64,000 bases of DNA, from contig CAMCVN010000004.1 of the NCBI GenBank assembly GCA_945881845.1, positions 1 to 64,000 of the forward strand. The letters are read 5' to 3'. Below, in pieces: positions 11,007 through 19,509 of this stretch (positions are counted from its first letter, which is position 1; every line of letters starts with the position of its first letter). The translations under genes were made by a program, and so were the position numbers. The notes beneath the pieces are model-generated. The model had not been told where the DNA came from. It saw only the letters and a list, made by a program, of their open reading frames with translations, and made no database searches. This DNA is from Bifidobacterium breve. Lineage in GTDB: Bacteria > Actinomycetota > Thermoleophilia > Solirubrobacterales > Solirubrobacteraceae.

Positions 11007-11029
11007 CCGCAGCTGGCTACGCGGCCGCC

Positions 11030-11569
11030 ATGGCATCTGCCTCTCGCATCGACAGCGCACGCTGGGCCGGGCTCCTCGCGGGGCTCGGCCTGGTGGTCGC
11101 CGCATTCGTTGCTTGGCAGATGCCGGCCTCGGGCCAAGCGCTGGGAGCCGACGTGACGGTCATCGCTACCCCGCACGGGGAACTCGTCGCCGCACCGCTC
11201 TCGCCAACCCTCGCCGCGCGCGGGCTGACCCCCGGCGATGCGCGCCATCACTCGCTGACACTGACGAACATCACCGGAGTCCCGCTCAGCGTCAGATTTC
11301 GGGCCTTGCCATCGAACAGCGACCTCGATCAGACGGTGGAACTGACGCTCAGCGACAACGGCCGCACCGTTGCGGCCGGAACCCTCGCGTCGCTGCGGCA
11401 ATGGACAGCGCCACTTCTGCGCCTTCCGGTTCGAGCCGTGCGCCGTTTGATGCTGACTGTGCGACTACTCACGCCCAGAGAGCAAGCCGGCATCGGCGCG
11501 AGTGCGCAGACGGCTGGCATGGTCGTCGACGTCCCGCTTGAGATCAGCGCTGCCGGTGAAAAGCGATGA
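11030..11569 (+). CDS. Membrane-anchored or secreted protein of the SipW module, function unknown
   Basis: 179 aa from ATG 11030; the open frame extends to 10883 but that part overlaps the upstream gene and lacks a start with support. An N-terminal hydrophobic segment (WAGLLAGLGLVVAAFVAWQ) is followed by a beta-rich domain (SLTLTNITGVPLSVRFRAL), which looks like an immunoglobulin-like or TasA-like fold. It overlaps the SipW gene by 4 nt (ATGA), so the two are translationally coupled. It may be an accessory or minor fibre component; I do not recognise the family. Confidence 0.6.
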   Translation: MASASRIDSARWAGLLAGLGLVVAAFVAWQMPASGQALGADVTVIATPHGELVAAPLSPTLAARGLTPGDARHHSLTLTNITGVPLSVRFRALPSNSDLDQTVELTLSDNGRTVAAGTLASLRQWTAPLLRLPVRAVRRLMLTVRLLTPREQAGIGASAQTAGMVVDVPLEISAAGEKR

Positions 11570-12105
11570 GCTCCGGCGCTGTGCACACGGCCCGGTTTCT
11601 CGGCTGGCTGCTGCTGGGGGCGATTGGAACGGTGATCGTGATGACCGTAGTCGGGCTCTTCATCGGACAGCGCCCGTTCACGGTCCTGACAGGCAGCATG
11701 TCGCCGACGATCGAGGCGGGCGACGTCGTGGTAGTCAAGAAGATCAGCCCGCTCGACGCGCAGGTCGGCAACATCGTCTCGTTCACAGACCCGGGAGGAA
11801 GCGGTGAGATGATCACCCACCGCGTCCGTTCTATCCGTTCGCGCGGAGCAGCCGTCGACTTCCAAACCCAAGGCGACGCGAACAATGTCAGTGAGCGATG
11901 GACGGTTGCCCGCAGCGGCGCAGTCGGGCTTGTGACAGAGCGCATTCCCGTAGTAGGCAACGCCTTGGTCTACCTCAGCGGTCGCCCGGCGCGGCTGCTG
12001 CTGATTGTGATCCCTCTCTTGCTGCTGGCATCACTCGAGATCTGGCACGTATGGAAACCACGAGATTCTGCTGGCGCTGATCGGCCGATCGATGAAGCGG
12101 CGTGA
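11566..12105 (+). CDS. sipW: Signal peptidase I, SipW/ER type (S26B)
   Basis: 179 aa. One N-terminal transmembrane helix (about 12-34), the catalytic Ser motif T-G-S44-M-S-P, then ITHRV with H85 in place of the general-base Lys of classical bacterial SPase I, and a C-terminal helix (RLLLIVIPLLLLASLEIW). The Ser-His arrangement is diagnostic of the ER/SipW subfamily, which cleaves TasA/camelysin-type precursors. It is flanked by three proteins with N-terminal hydrophobic export signals, at least two of SipW type, which are its probable substrates. The start overlaps the upstream gene; its own end overlaps the next gene by 14 nt. Confidence 0.85.
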   Translation: MSSGAVHTARFLGWLLLGAIGTVIVMTVVGLFIGQRPFTVLTGSMSPTIEAGDVVVVKKISPLDAQVGNIVSFTDPGGSGEMITHRVRSIRSRGAAVDFQTQGDANNVSERWTVARSGAVGLVTERIPVVGNALVYLSGRPARLLLIVIPLLLLASLEIWHVWKPRDSAGADRPIDEAA

Positions 12106-13090
12106 ACTGCTCTCAGGCGCGGCGCTCGGGCTCTGCCTGATCGGCGCGGCGGTGCTCGCGCTGACGGGCCTGACAGGGGTCACCTACAGCGCATTCACAT
12201 CGAGCACGAATGACTCCGGCAACCTCGTTTCGGCTGCGCCCGATTTCAGCGCACCGTTGATAACGGCAAGCGTTATCGGCAAGAGCAGCGGCAGGGCGAC
12301 AGGCGCGATCAAGCCAGGCGCAACCTACTACGCCTATGCGAACCTGACCGAAGACGGCAACCCGTCGAGCGGTGTCGCAGCGGTCACTTCGGACCACAGC
12401 GCGTTTGACAGCGGGATAGCGGCAGCTCCATTGACCGCTGGCAGCTACACGGCGGGTGGAGTTAGCTACGGCTACCGCAGCGCACTACTGACTGCCGACA
12501 CTCCGAAGGCCGATGGAACCTACGCATATAGCTTCGCGACCAGCGACATAGCTGCCAACACGCGCGCGCAGACAGGCTTCAGCGTCAAGATTGACGGCAC
12601 GGCCCCGAGCGCCAGTGACATTCAGACCACGAATGGCGGCGCGATTGCCGGCCGGCCGGAAGCCAACGACACGATTGTCTACAGCTTCAGCGAAGCCGTC
12701 GACCCAGAGTCAATCCTCGCTGGCTGGAGCGGCGGCGCGACCGATGTCGTCGTTCGGATCGACAACGACGCCGCGGCGGGAAGCAACGACCGAGTGACCG
12801 TCTACAACGCCGCCAACAGCGCACTGCTGCCGTTTTCGTCGGTCAACCTCAGCCGTAACAATTACGTCTCAACGAACCGCACCTTCGGCCGCACCGGGAC
12901 GAAATCAACGATGACGATGAGCGGCGCAACGATCACGGTCAGGCTCGGAACGCAGAGCGGCAACGCGACAACCGCTTCAGCGGGGGCAGCGATGATCTGG
13001 TCACCTGCCGCCGGCCCGACCGACATTGCTGGCAACGCAATCTCACTGACCGCGCGTAGCGAGACGAGCGGCTCCGACCGGGAGTTCTAA
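12092..13090 (+). CDS. Secreted beta-rich protein, probable SipW substrate
   Basis: 332 aa. N-terminus MKRRELLSGAALGLCLIGAAV continues into GVTYSAFTSSTNDSGNLVSAAP, which matches the SipW cleavage region (Y/F-S-x-F-T-S then N-x-V/F-S-A). The rest is Ser/Thr/Gly/Ala-rich and beta-predicted, with an Ig-like pattern (KIDGTAPSASDIQTTNGG, then DTIVYSFSEAVDPESI) found in bacterial surface proteins. It overlaps sipW by 14 nt and ends head-on against the TadG-type gene with a 4-nt stop overlap. Function unknown; export and processing by the adjacent SipW are inferred. Confidence 0.6.
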   Translation: MKRRELLSGAALGLCLIGAAVLALTGLTGVTYSAFTSSTNDSGNLVSAAPDFSAPLITASVIGKSSGRATGAIKPGATYYAYANLTEDGNPSSGVAAVTSDHSAFDSGIAAAPLTAGSYTAGGVSYGYRSALLTADTPKADGTYAYSFATSDIAANTRAQTGFSVKIDGTAPSASDIQTTNGGAIAGRPEANDTIVYSFSEAVDPESILAGWSGGATDVVVRIDNDAAAGSNDRVTVYNAANSALLPFSSVNLSRNNYVSTNRTFGRTGTKSTMTMSGATITVRLGTQSGNATTASAGAAMIWSPAAGPTDIAGNAISLTARSETSGSDREF

Positions 13091-14352
13091 CGCACCAGAC
13101 GAACCGGTGGCTCACCGCTGCCGGAGGTGACGCCCGCGCCGCGCGCGATCGCGACGATCCGCGCTACGTAAGCCTGCGTTTCGGCGATCGGCGGCACGCA
13201 CCAGCAGGCAGCAACGCGGCCGGGGCCAGCGTTGTACGCGGCGAGCGCCAGTGGCACGGAGGCAAAGCGGCGCAGCAGGTCGTGCATCATATGAGCCTGT
13301 GCGTTGATCGCGGCAACCGCGTCGAACGGGTCGCTGAGGCCGTAGCTGCGCGCCGTCCCCGGCATGAACTGCGCGATCCCCTGCGCGCCGGCGGTGGAGA
13401 CGGAGCGCGGATCAAAGCCCGACTCTTGCTGAAGCTGCGCCGCCAGCAGCGCCGCGCCGACCGACCAGCCCGAAGCGGCGCGGCGCAGCGGCTCGCGGTA
13501 GGCGACCGGCACGAAGTTCGGGACAGCGCTGGCCGCGCCAGCGCCGGGAGGAGCGAACCCGACCGAGGCGCTGCCTGGGTTCGAGATCAGGCCGTAATGC
13601 CAAGCCTCCCAAGAATACCTCTGCACGAATCCAAAGCGCTTGGCGTTCGCCGCTAGCCAGCCATAGGCAGCGGGCGGGCCTAGATCGAGCTCGGTTCCGA
13701 GCCGGTGCAGCGACTGACCCGGAGGAGCGACCCACTTCGGATCGGGGTGAGCGGCGAAGAGCCGGGCCTGTTCGGCATTGGAGCGGTAGCCGCTGGTAAC
13801 CGTCAAGCCGATGCCGCTTCGCCGCGCCGCGGCGGCCATCCGGTCAAAGGCCAGCGCCGTATCTGGCCGCATCGGCTTGCCTTGGCGATAGGCGTACGGG
13901 CCGGGGTATTCGCCATCTCCGATCGGAACAGCGAACGCCGCTAGCTGCGCCTCGGCGGTCACCGGGCCGGAAACGAGGCCGCCGCCGGGAACGCGAATCG
14001 GGTCACTGACGGTAACGACAACGCGGTCCGGCAGCGGCCCCGACGCGAAGCGCACCGCGACGCGGCGCGCGCCGTTGCGGCCCGCCGTCCGCTGCGCGAC
14101 CGAGCGAGCCAGCGCGAGGTAGGCACTGGCGCTGAGATGACGGCCAGAGCCCGGTGGCTCGAGCGCGCGCGGAAAGGCGTCAACCAGCGCCCGCGCGCCG
14201 GCCAGCGCGGCCAGATCGGCGGCGCGCTGATGGTCGGCATGGGCGCCAAGCCCGCGCGCCAACATCCCCAGCCCGCCGGCGCCAACGAGCAGCGCTGCGG
14301 TAGCTCCGACGACGAGAATCAGCGCCTGCCCATCCTCCTCCCCTGCTCTCAC
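13087..14352 (-). CDS. TadG/Flp-type N-terminus fused to VanY carboxypeptidase and SLT lytic transglycosylase domains
   Basis: 421 aa with three parts. Residues 8-55 are a TadG-like pilin segment: GQALILVVGATAALLVGAGG membrane helix then HADHQRAADLAALAGARAL. Residues ~155-258 are a D-Ala-D-Ala carboxypeptidase (VanY/M15B) domain with SGYRS (187-191) and zinc ligands H216, D223 and H252. Residues ~290-405 are a lytic transglycosylase domain with E310 (QQESGFDP), GAQGIAQFMPGTA and LAAYNAGPG. It probably anchors in the membrane and trims peptidoglycan outside. GTG start overlapping the upstream gene's stop (GTGA); third member of a coupled TadE-like operon. Confidence 0.85.
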   Translation of the reverse strand: MRAGEEDGQALILVVGATAALLVGAGGLGMLARGLGAHADHQRAADLAALAGARALVDAFPRALEPPGSGRHLSASAYLALARSVAQRTAGRNGARRVAVRFASGPLPDRVVVTVSDPIRVPGGGLVSGPVTAEAQLAAFAVPIGDGEYPGPYAYRQGKPMRPDTALAFDRMAAAARRSGIGLTVTSGYRSNAEQARLFAAHPDPKWVAPPGQSLHRLGTELDLGPPAAYGWLAANAKRFGFVQRYSWEAWHYGLISNPGSASVGFAPPGAGAASAVPNFVPVAYREPLRRAASGWSVGAALLAAQLQQESGFDPRSVSTAGAQGIAQFMPGTARSYGLSDPFDAVAAINAQAHMMHDLLRRFASVPLALAAYNAGPGRVAACWCVPPIAETQAYVARIVAIARGAGVTSGSGEPPVRLVR

Positions 14353-15197
14353 GCGGGCGGCCCGGCGTTTGCGCGGGCCTCAACGCTGAGCAGCCGCGCA
14401 AGTCCGGGCAGCAAACTCGGTGGACTGATTGCCACACGCAGCTCACGGCCGCGGCGCGTAACGCGAAGCTGAGCGTGCGACCAGCCGGGCAGGGCGCGCC
14501 GGGCAGCGGCCTGCGGATCGCGGCTCTGCAGCAGAGCCGTTGCACCGGCGCCGGCTGCATCGCCCGCAAGCTCGCGGCAAAGCCCCGCTGCCAATAACTG
14601 AGCGGCGGCCAGCGTGACGGCCAGAAGAATTGGGATCGCCGCGACAAGCTCGACCGAGGCCTGCCCTTCACTGCGCGCCAGCCAACCCCAGCTAAGGCCC
14701 GCCCCGCAGATGCGCGCCGATGCCGAGCCCGGAGGATCAAGCAGCTCAGCGTCGGCGCCGAGCTGCGCCAGCTCCGTGATCGCAAGCTGGTCTACGCGGT
14801 CATCGCTCGAACGAGCAAGCACAACCCGTCTGGCGACGCTAATCAGCGCATCGAGTTCAGCCTCGCGCGGCCGCAGCGCTACGACGACGACCGGAATCCG
14901 AGCAGCAGCGATCAGCCGCTCCGCGGCAGCGACAGCGTCATCCCCGTCGCACTCCGTCATCACGAGCCGCCCGCGCGCGCTGGCGACCACACCCTGCTCG
15001 GCAAGTTGCTCGCAGTAACGGGCGGCGGCGGCCAACGGCGGAGCGGCCCAGCGCCGACGTGGCCGGGTCGGGCCGAGCAGCGTAATTACCAGCGCCGCAT
15101 TCTCTGAGCAGTCGCGCGCGAGCGCGACGGCCTCGGTCGGGGCGAGCATCTCAACCTCGTCCTCCCCGCCGAGCACGACGAGCGCCGCCTCCAGCAT
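14349..15197 (-). CDS. TadE-like protein with an extra N-terminal cytoplasmic domain
   Basis: 282 aa. The C-terminal part (about 178-282) begins with GQASVELVAAIPILLAVTLAAAQ, the TadE pseudopilin-like signature with E just after the GQ-x-S motif and a membrane helix. The first ~165 residues are soluble, with alternating beta/alpha segments (LVMTECDGDDAV, IPVVVVALRPREAEL, RRVVLARSSDDRVDQL) that resemble a degenerate P-loop or receiver-like Rossmann fold but without a Walker A motif. I do not recognise this domain. Starts overlap upstream and downstream genes by 4 nt. Confidence 0.65.
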   Translation of the reverse strand: MLEAALVVLGGEDEVEMLAPTEAVALARDCSENAALVITLLGPTRPRRRWAAPPLAAAARYCEQLAEQGVVASARGRLVMTECDGDDAVAAAERLIAAARIPVVVVALRPREAELDALISVARRVVLARSSDDRVDQLAITELAQLGADAELLDPPGSASARICGAGLSWGWLARSEGQASVELVAAIPILLAVTLAAAQLLAAGLCRELAGDAAGAGATALLQSRDPQAAARRALPGWSHAQLRVTRRGRELRVAISPPSLLPGLARLLSVEARANAGPPA

Positions 15198-15541
15198 CAG
15201 TTTCCTTCCGATTGCTCGCCGACTCGGGCCGTCGCACTGCCGAGCCGCAGTCCGCCGACAACGGCCGGGACGGCGAGGCGCACGGTCAGCCCACCGCCAG
15301 CGCGACGAGCGAGAACGAGCCGCCCACGAGCGCCGCGTGGCAATGCGCGCCGCGCCGCGCGGCCAGGGTCAGTACCAACGATCTGGGCTCGCGCTGCGGC
15401 CCGCGCCGCGATCCCCGCGAGCCACCACGATTGCCCGACGACGACGGCCTGCCAGGATCCAACTACTAGCGCTGCTATCAGCGGTAGTAGTGCCACCAAT
15501 TCGACGGTTGTTTGACCGCTCGTGTCGCGCAGATCAGCCAC
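15197..15541 (-). CDS. TadE-family pseudopilin-like protein
   Basis: 114 aa. SGQTTVELVALLPLIAALVVGSWQAVVVG at residues 8-36 is the TadE signature (Gln, Ser/Thr, conserved Glu, then a hydrophobic helix). TadE proteins are minor pseudopilins or assembly factors of tight-adherence pili, normally processed by a prepilin peptidase. No tadA, tadB/C, tadV or flp gene is next to it. It starts with GTG and overlaps the next gene by ATGA. Confidence 0.78.
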   Translation of the reverse strand: MADLRDTSGQTTVELVALLPLIAALVVGSWQAVVVGQSWWLAGIAARAAARAQIVGTDPGRAARRALPRGARGRLVLARRAGGGLTVRLAVPAVVGGLRLGSATARVGEQSEGN

Positions 15542-15641
15542 ACCGCGATCGTTACTAGCGCCACGTCACGCCGCTACTACGGCAGCGTTACGGCGCCGCA
15601 ACGCTGCCCCGCGCAACCCCGCGCCGCAACGGCGCGTCGCG

Positions 15642-15995
15642 CTAAGCGATCGCGCGGTAGCGCTGCCAGACGACGAATAGCGCCGCCCCGCAGGCGCCCA
15701 GCAGCAGCAGCGCAGTCAAGACACCTCCCGGCCCGGCAAGCAGCCGCGACCAAGCAGCGAAGGTCAGGACGAGCGCGCCGACCGCGCCCAACCCAAGCGC
15801 GCGAAAGCCAGCCGGCAGCCGCTCGAAGTCTGAGCCATAACGGCGGTAGGCGAACGAGAAGCCGAGCGCGAAGACCAGGATGAAAGCCAGTGACAGGGCC
15901 CGCGCAGCAACGGCGCCAACCTCACTGCCGGCCGGCAGGAAGGCCAACGCAGCGGCAGCGAGCAAGATGATCCCAACGTTGACCGTGTTGCGCAT
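15642..15995 (-). CDS. Small integral membrane protein, function unknown
   Basis: 117 aa with about four hydrophobic segments (VGIILLAAAALAFL, ALSLAFILVFALGFSFAY, LGAVGALVLTFAAW, LTALLLLGACGAALFVVW). The start is placed at ATG 15995, not the TTG one codon upstream, because TAGGAT lies 6 nt before the ATG, the leaderless spacing used by many genes here. It may be co-transcribed with the TadE-like genes 100 nt downstream. No family recognised. Confidence 0.6.
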   Translation of the reverse strand: MRNTVNVGIILLAAAALAFLPAGSEVGAVAARALSLAFILVFALGFSFAYRRYGSDFERLPAGFRALGLGAVGALVLTFAAWSRLLAGPGGVLTALLLLGACGAALFVVWQRYRAIA

Positions 15996-16053
15996 CAAGC
16001 AATCCTACGCGGAGCCAAGCGGCACCGGCGCGTCAGGCAGAAGAACTATTGAT

Positions 16054-16884
16054 TCAGGCTTCGAGCGCAGCGGCTTCGTTGGCCGGCTCGGCGACGAAGT
16101 CAGCTGGCGGAGCGTCCGGCACGATGTCGGCGCCCTCGCGCAGCTCCGCGGCAAAGCGGTAGCCGACGCCGAAGTGGGTGTGGATGTAGCTCCAGTTCGG
16201 CGAAGCTGCTTCAAGCTTGTGGCGGAGCTTGCGGACGAAGACGTCAACCGAGCGGTCGCCGCGAACCATCGCGTAGCCCCAGACGCGCTGGTAAATGTCT
16301 TCCCGCTCGAGCACGCGGCCGTCAGCATTGGCAAGCAGCTCAATCAGCTCAAACTCGCGCCGTGTCAGTGCGACCGAGCGGCCTTCAACGAAGGCCTGGA
16401 AGTGATCGTTGCGAATTACCAGCTCGCCGGCCTCAACCGGGCCGGCGCTGCGGCGCTCATCAACTTCGCGGCGGCGACGGACGACAGCCTCAACGCGAGC
16501 AATCAGCTCTTCCGGGTGACAAGGCTTGGTCAGCCAGTCGTCGGCTCCAAGTCGCAGACCGCGGACGCGCTGAGCGACGCTTGAGCGGCCGGTGCAGACG
16601 ACAACGCCAAGGCCAGGCATCGCTTCGCAGAGCCGCTCGAGATACTCCCAAGCCTGCGGCCCGAGGATCGCAAGGTCGATCACGATCGCACTGAGACGCA
16701 TTGCGACAACCTCGTCAACCGGCGCCGGGCCAGCCAGCGTGCGGTGTTCCCAGCCGAGACGATCGAGACGCTTATCAAGCACCTGAAGGAAGCCGGAGTC
16801 GTTGTCAATTACAGCGATCCGTAGAGCTAGTGAAGCGGCTCCCTGCGAATCGGTTTCGGGCCGGGCGTTCGGAAGCTCGTTCAT
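16054..16884 (-). CDS. PhoB/RegX3-type response regulator (OmpR family)
   Basis: 276 aa from ATG 16884. A receiver domain spans ~20-137 with the acidic pair near D27/D29, phosphoacceptor D70 (IVIDLAIL), T98 and K120, followed by an OmpR-type winged helix (TRREFELIELLANADGRVLERE ending YIHTHFGVGYRFA). A TTG start 9 nt upstream is excluded if the TAACCT hexamer at 16894-16899 is the -10, because the TTG directly abuts it. Next to phoU and pst genes, it most probably controls the phosphate regulon. No cognate histidine kinase gene is found in the window. Confidence 0.88.
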   Translation of the reverse strand: MNELPNARPETDSQGAASLALRIAVIDNDSGFLQVLDKRLDRLGWEHRTLAGPAPVDEVVAMRLSAIVIDLAILGPQAWEYLERLCEAMPGLGVVVCTGRSSVAQRVRGLRLGADDWLTKPCHPEELIARVEAVVRRRREVDERRSAGPVEAGELVIRNDHFQAFVEGRSVALTRREFELIELLANADGRVLEREDIYQRVWGYAMVRGDRSVDVFVRKLRHKLEAASPNWSYIHTHFGVGYRFAAELREGADIVPDAPPADFVAEPANEAAALEA

Positions 16885-16956
16885 GTGGAGCAAAGGTTAG
16901 GGACTCGTAGCGGCGGAAGCGAGCGTATTTGATCCTCGATCACCGAATGTTCACAG

Positions 16957-17631
16957 CTATTCGGAGGGAAATTCCTTGAAAAGCCCGGTTTCAACGAAGA
17001 CAACCTGTTCGCCTACTCCCACCGCATTATCGCCAATACGCTCAATTGCCCGCGCCATCAGCGTCATAGTCATCGCCCATTCGCGGCGATCAATCTCATC
17101 GCCGACATTGACCGCGAGCCTGAAGACCTCAATATTGAGCCGGTTAACTTCGCGATCCTGCCGGGAAAGGTCGTTCGCAAGCTCGACGTCGCGCCCGCGG
17201 AATGCGAGCCGTGCCTCCTGCACCTCGGCCCGCGCGGCAGTACCCATCCGCAGCACACGGTCAAGCAGCTCCGGCACGATCGGCGGCTCGCTGCCGACGA
17301 TCGGGATCAGCTTCGCGATGTTGACGCACTGATCGCCCATCCTCTCGGCGTGCTTGATCAGGTGAAGCAGCGCGGCGACCAAGCGCAGGTCACTGGCGAC
17401 CGGCGCCTGCAGCGCCAGCAGCGACAGGATCCCCTGATGGACTTCGAGGTAGCGGCCGTCAATTCGGTCATCGTCGGCGATCACGAAAGTCGCCAGTTCG
17501 ATGTCTTGATTCTCGACCGCTTCCATCACGCGGTCGATCTGCTCAACGACGAGGTCGAGTGCTCCGAGCGCCTGCTCTTCGAGCAGAGCTAACTGATCGT
17601 GGAACTGCGGCCGGGCACTCTGCCGCTCCAC
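16957..17631 (-). CDS. phoU: Phosphate transport regulator PhoU
   Basis: 224 aa from GTG 17631 (VERQSARPQFHDQL). The open frame extends 43 codons further upstream but that part overlaps pstB and has no PhoU similarity. Two repeated three-helix PhoU domains carry the metal-binding E/D-x-E-like motifs (LLHLIKHAERMGDQCVNIAK and MARAIERIGDNAVGVGEQV). PhoU links the Pst transporter to signalling. It starts 4 nt after the pstB stop, so it closes the pstSCAB-phoU operon. Confidence 0.94.
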   Translation of the reverse strand: MERQSARPQFHDQLALLEEQALGALDLVVEQIDRVMEAVENQDIELATFVIADDDRIDGRYLEVHQGILSLLALQAPVASDLRLVAALLHLIKHAERMGDQCVNIAKLIPIVGSEPPIVPELLDRVLRMGTAARAEVQEARLAFRGRDVELANDLSRQDREVNRLNIEVFRLAVNVGDEIDRREWAMTMTLMARAIERIGDNAVGVGEQVVFVETGLFKEFPSE

Positions 17632-17635
17632 TGGA

Positions 17636-18604
17636 TCAGCCGAACTTCCCGGAGACGTACTCCTCCGTGCGAATGTCGTGCGGGTTGGTGAAGATTCGGT
17701 CGGTCGGGCCGTACTCGACGAGGCGGCCGATCCGCGCCTCCTCCGAAGAGCCCATGTCAACGATGAAGAAGGCCGTGCGGTCAGAGACGCGCGCGGCCTG
17801 CTGCATGTTGTGCGTGACGATCACGATTGAGACCGTCTCTTTCAGCTCGTGCATCAAGTCTTCGATCCGCCCGGTTGAGATTGGGTCGAGCGCCGAGCAC
17901 GGTTCGTCCATCAGCAGAACATCCGGGTTGGTCGCCAGCGCGCGGGCGATGCAGAGCCGCTGCTGCTGACCGCCGGACATTCCGAAGGCATTGTCTTTGA
18001 GCCGGTCCTTGACGTCATCCCAGAGCGAGGCGCGGCGCAGAGCCTCTTCGACGATCTGATCCATCGAGCCCTTCATCCCCAGCACCTTGGGGCCAAACGC
18101 GATGTTGTCGTAGATCGACTTCGGGAATGGGTTCGGCTTCTGGAAGACCATGCCGATCCGCTTGCGGACCTGGACCGAATCGATGTCGCTGCCGTAAAGA
18201 TCAACTCCGTGATAACGGACCGTCCCTTCGACGTGAGCCCCTGGAATCAGGTCGTTCATCCGGTTGAAGCAGCGAATGATCGTTGACTTGCCGCAGCCGG
18301 AAGGCCCGATGAATGCGGTTATCTGCTTCTCGGGAACGCGCAGCGAAACATCAAGCACGGCTGGCGCGGTGCCGTAGCTGACGGAGAGCTTCTCGGTGAT
18401 GAAGACGGGGTTGTCGATTGCGTCATCGATCACGTCGGCGTGGGCAACCACCGGTACCGGCGCGTGCGGCTGCCCTGCCGGCACAGCCGGAACCTCGCCG
18501 GGGACGGCTGGAAGACCCGGCTCGTCGCGCGGTTCTGAGGATGAGGAATCTGAATCGCTCACTTCGCGAAGGGTACTGGCCGGGGTTAGCTCGTCGTCTG
18601 ACAC
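17636..18604 (-). CDS. pstB: Phosphate ABC transporter ATP-binding protein with an acidic N-terminal extension
   Basis: 322 aa from GTG 18604, chosen because AGAGG in the end of pstA sits 8 nt before it; the frame opens further upstream without support. The ABC domain begins near residue 67: Walker [10 protein letters not shown] at about 100-108, signature [15 protein letters not shown], Walker [15 protein letters not shown]. PstB is usually about 250-260 aa. Here roughly 65 extra residues rich in Ser, Asp, Glu and Pro precede the domain ([15 protein letters not shown] and [18 protein letters not shown]). The extension is probably disordered and may be regulatory. Confidence 0.93.
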   Translation of the reverse strand: MSDDELTPASTLREVSDSDSSSSEPRDEPGLPAVPGEVPAVPAGQPHAPVPVVAHADVIDDAIDNPVFITEKLSVSYGTAPAVLDVSLRVPEKQITAFIGPSGCGKSTIIRCFNRMNDLIPGAHVEGTVRYHGVDLYGSDIDSVQVRKRIGMVFQKPNPFPKSIYDNIAFGPKVLGMKGSMDQIVEEALRRASLWDDVKDRLKDNAFGMSGGQQQRLCIARALATNPDVLLMDEPCSALDPISTGRIEDLMHELKETVSIVIVTHNMQQAARVSDRTAFFIVDMGSSEEARIGRLVEYGPTDRIFTNPHDIRTEEYVSGKFG

Positions 18605-18606
18605 TT

Positions 18607-19509
18607 CTACCACCTCTGTTGGTATCGATTGCGCAGCCTGATCGCGACAGCATTGAGAATTACGAGAATTACCAGCAGCACAATGATCGCCGCCGCCGCC
18701 AGCATGCGGAACTCGTCGTTCGGCTGCGAGATCCAAGAGAAGATCTGCAACGGCAGAGCGGTGAACGGCGAGTCGAGCCCGGTCGGATTGAATGCGACGA
18801 AGGTCGCGGCGCCGACGAGGATTAGCGGCGCCGTCTCGCCGATAGCGCGCGAGATCGAGAGGATCACGCCGGTAGCGATGCCGGGGATTGAGGCCGGAAG
18901 GATCTGCCGCCAGATCGCCTGCCAGCGCGTCGCGCCGAGTGCCAACGCGCCCTCCTTGATCGACGGCGGCACGGCGCGCAGCGCCTCACGGCCGGTGATG
19001 ATTACGACCGGCAATACAACCAGCGCCAGCGTCAGGCCGCCGGCCAACACGGTGCGACCAAGCGAGAGCGGCCCACGGACGATGTAGGCGAGACCAAGGA
19101 TTCCGTAGACAATCGAAGGCACGGCAGCGAGGTTCTGAATGTTGACCTCGATCGTGCGATTCCACCACCGCGTACCGTCGGCGAACTCCTCGAGATAGAG
19201 CGCACTGGCAACGCCGAGCGGCACGATCACGAACGCCACCACAGCCATCAGCCAGAGCGTGCCGGTGATCGCCGACTCAATCCCCGCCTTGGCTGGGAAG
19301 GCTGACGGGAAGCTGGTCAGGAATGAGATGCTGAGCTGCGGAATGCCATCGATCGCGGTGTCGATCAGCAGCACCGCGAGCACGATCAGAGCGATGCTGG
19401 TGAGCACCCCCAGCAGCAGAATGAAGCTTCTGTCGCGCAGCGTGCGTGCGGCCGGCGGAACGCCAAGTACCTCGCTGGATGGGCGCGCACTGGCCTCGGC
19501 GCTGGTCAT
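18607..19509 (-). CDS. pstA: Phosphate ABC transporter permease PstA
   Basis: 300 aa, about six membrane helices. The permease coupling motif [29 protein letters not shown] (EAA-type loop) is near residues 188-216. It imports phosphate together with PstC, PstB and PstS. It overlaps pstC by 4 nt (ATGA), and its end contains the ribosome-binding site of pstB. Confidence 0.95.
   Translation of the reverse strand: MTSAEASARPSSEVLGVPPAARTLRDRSFILLLGVLTSIALIVLAVLLIDTAIDGIPQLSISFLTSFPSAFPAKAGIESAITGTLWLMAVVAFVIVPLGVASALYLEEFADGTRWWNRTIEVNIQNLAAVPSIVYGILGLAYIVRGPLSLGRTVLAGGLTLALVVLPVVIITGREALRAVPPSIKEGALALGATRWQAIWRQILPASIPGIATGVILSISRAIGETAPLILVGAATFVAFNPTGLDSPFTALPLQIFSWISQPNDEFRMLAAAAIIVLLVILVILNAVAIRLRNRYQQRW

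Noticed and set aside
16938-16954. TCAC pair 11 bp apart near the PhoB-type regulator gene
   Set aside because: Only two short units, on the strand opposite to the regulator's transcription, partly next to the phoU stop; too weak to call a PHO box.
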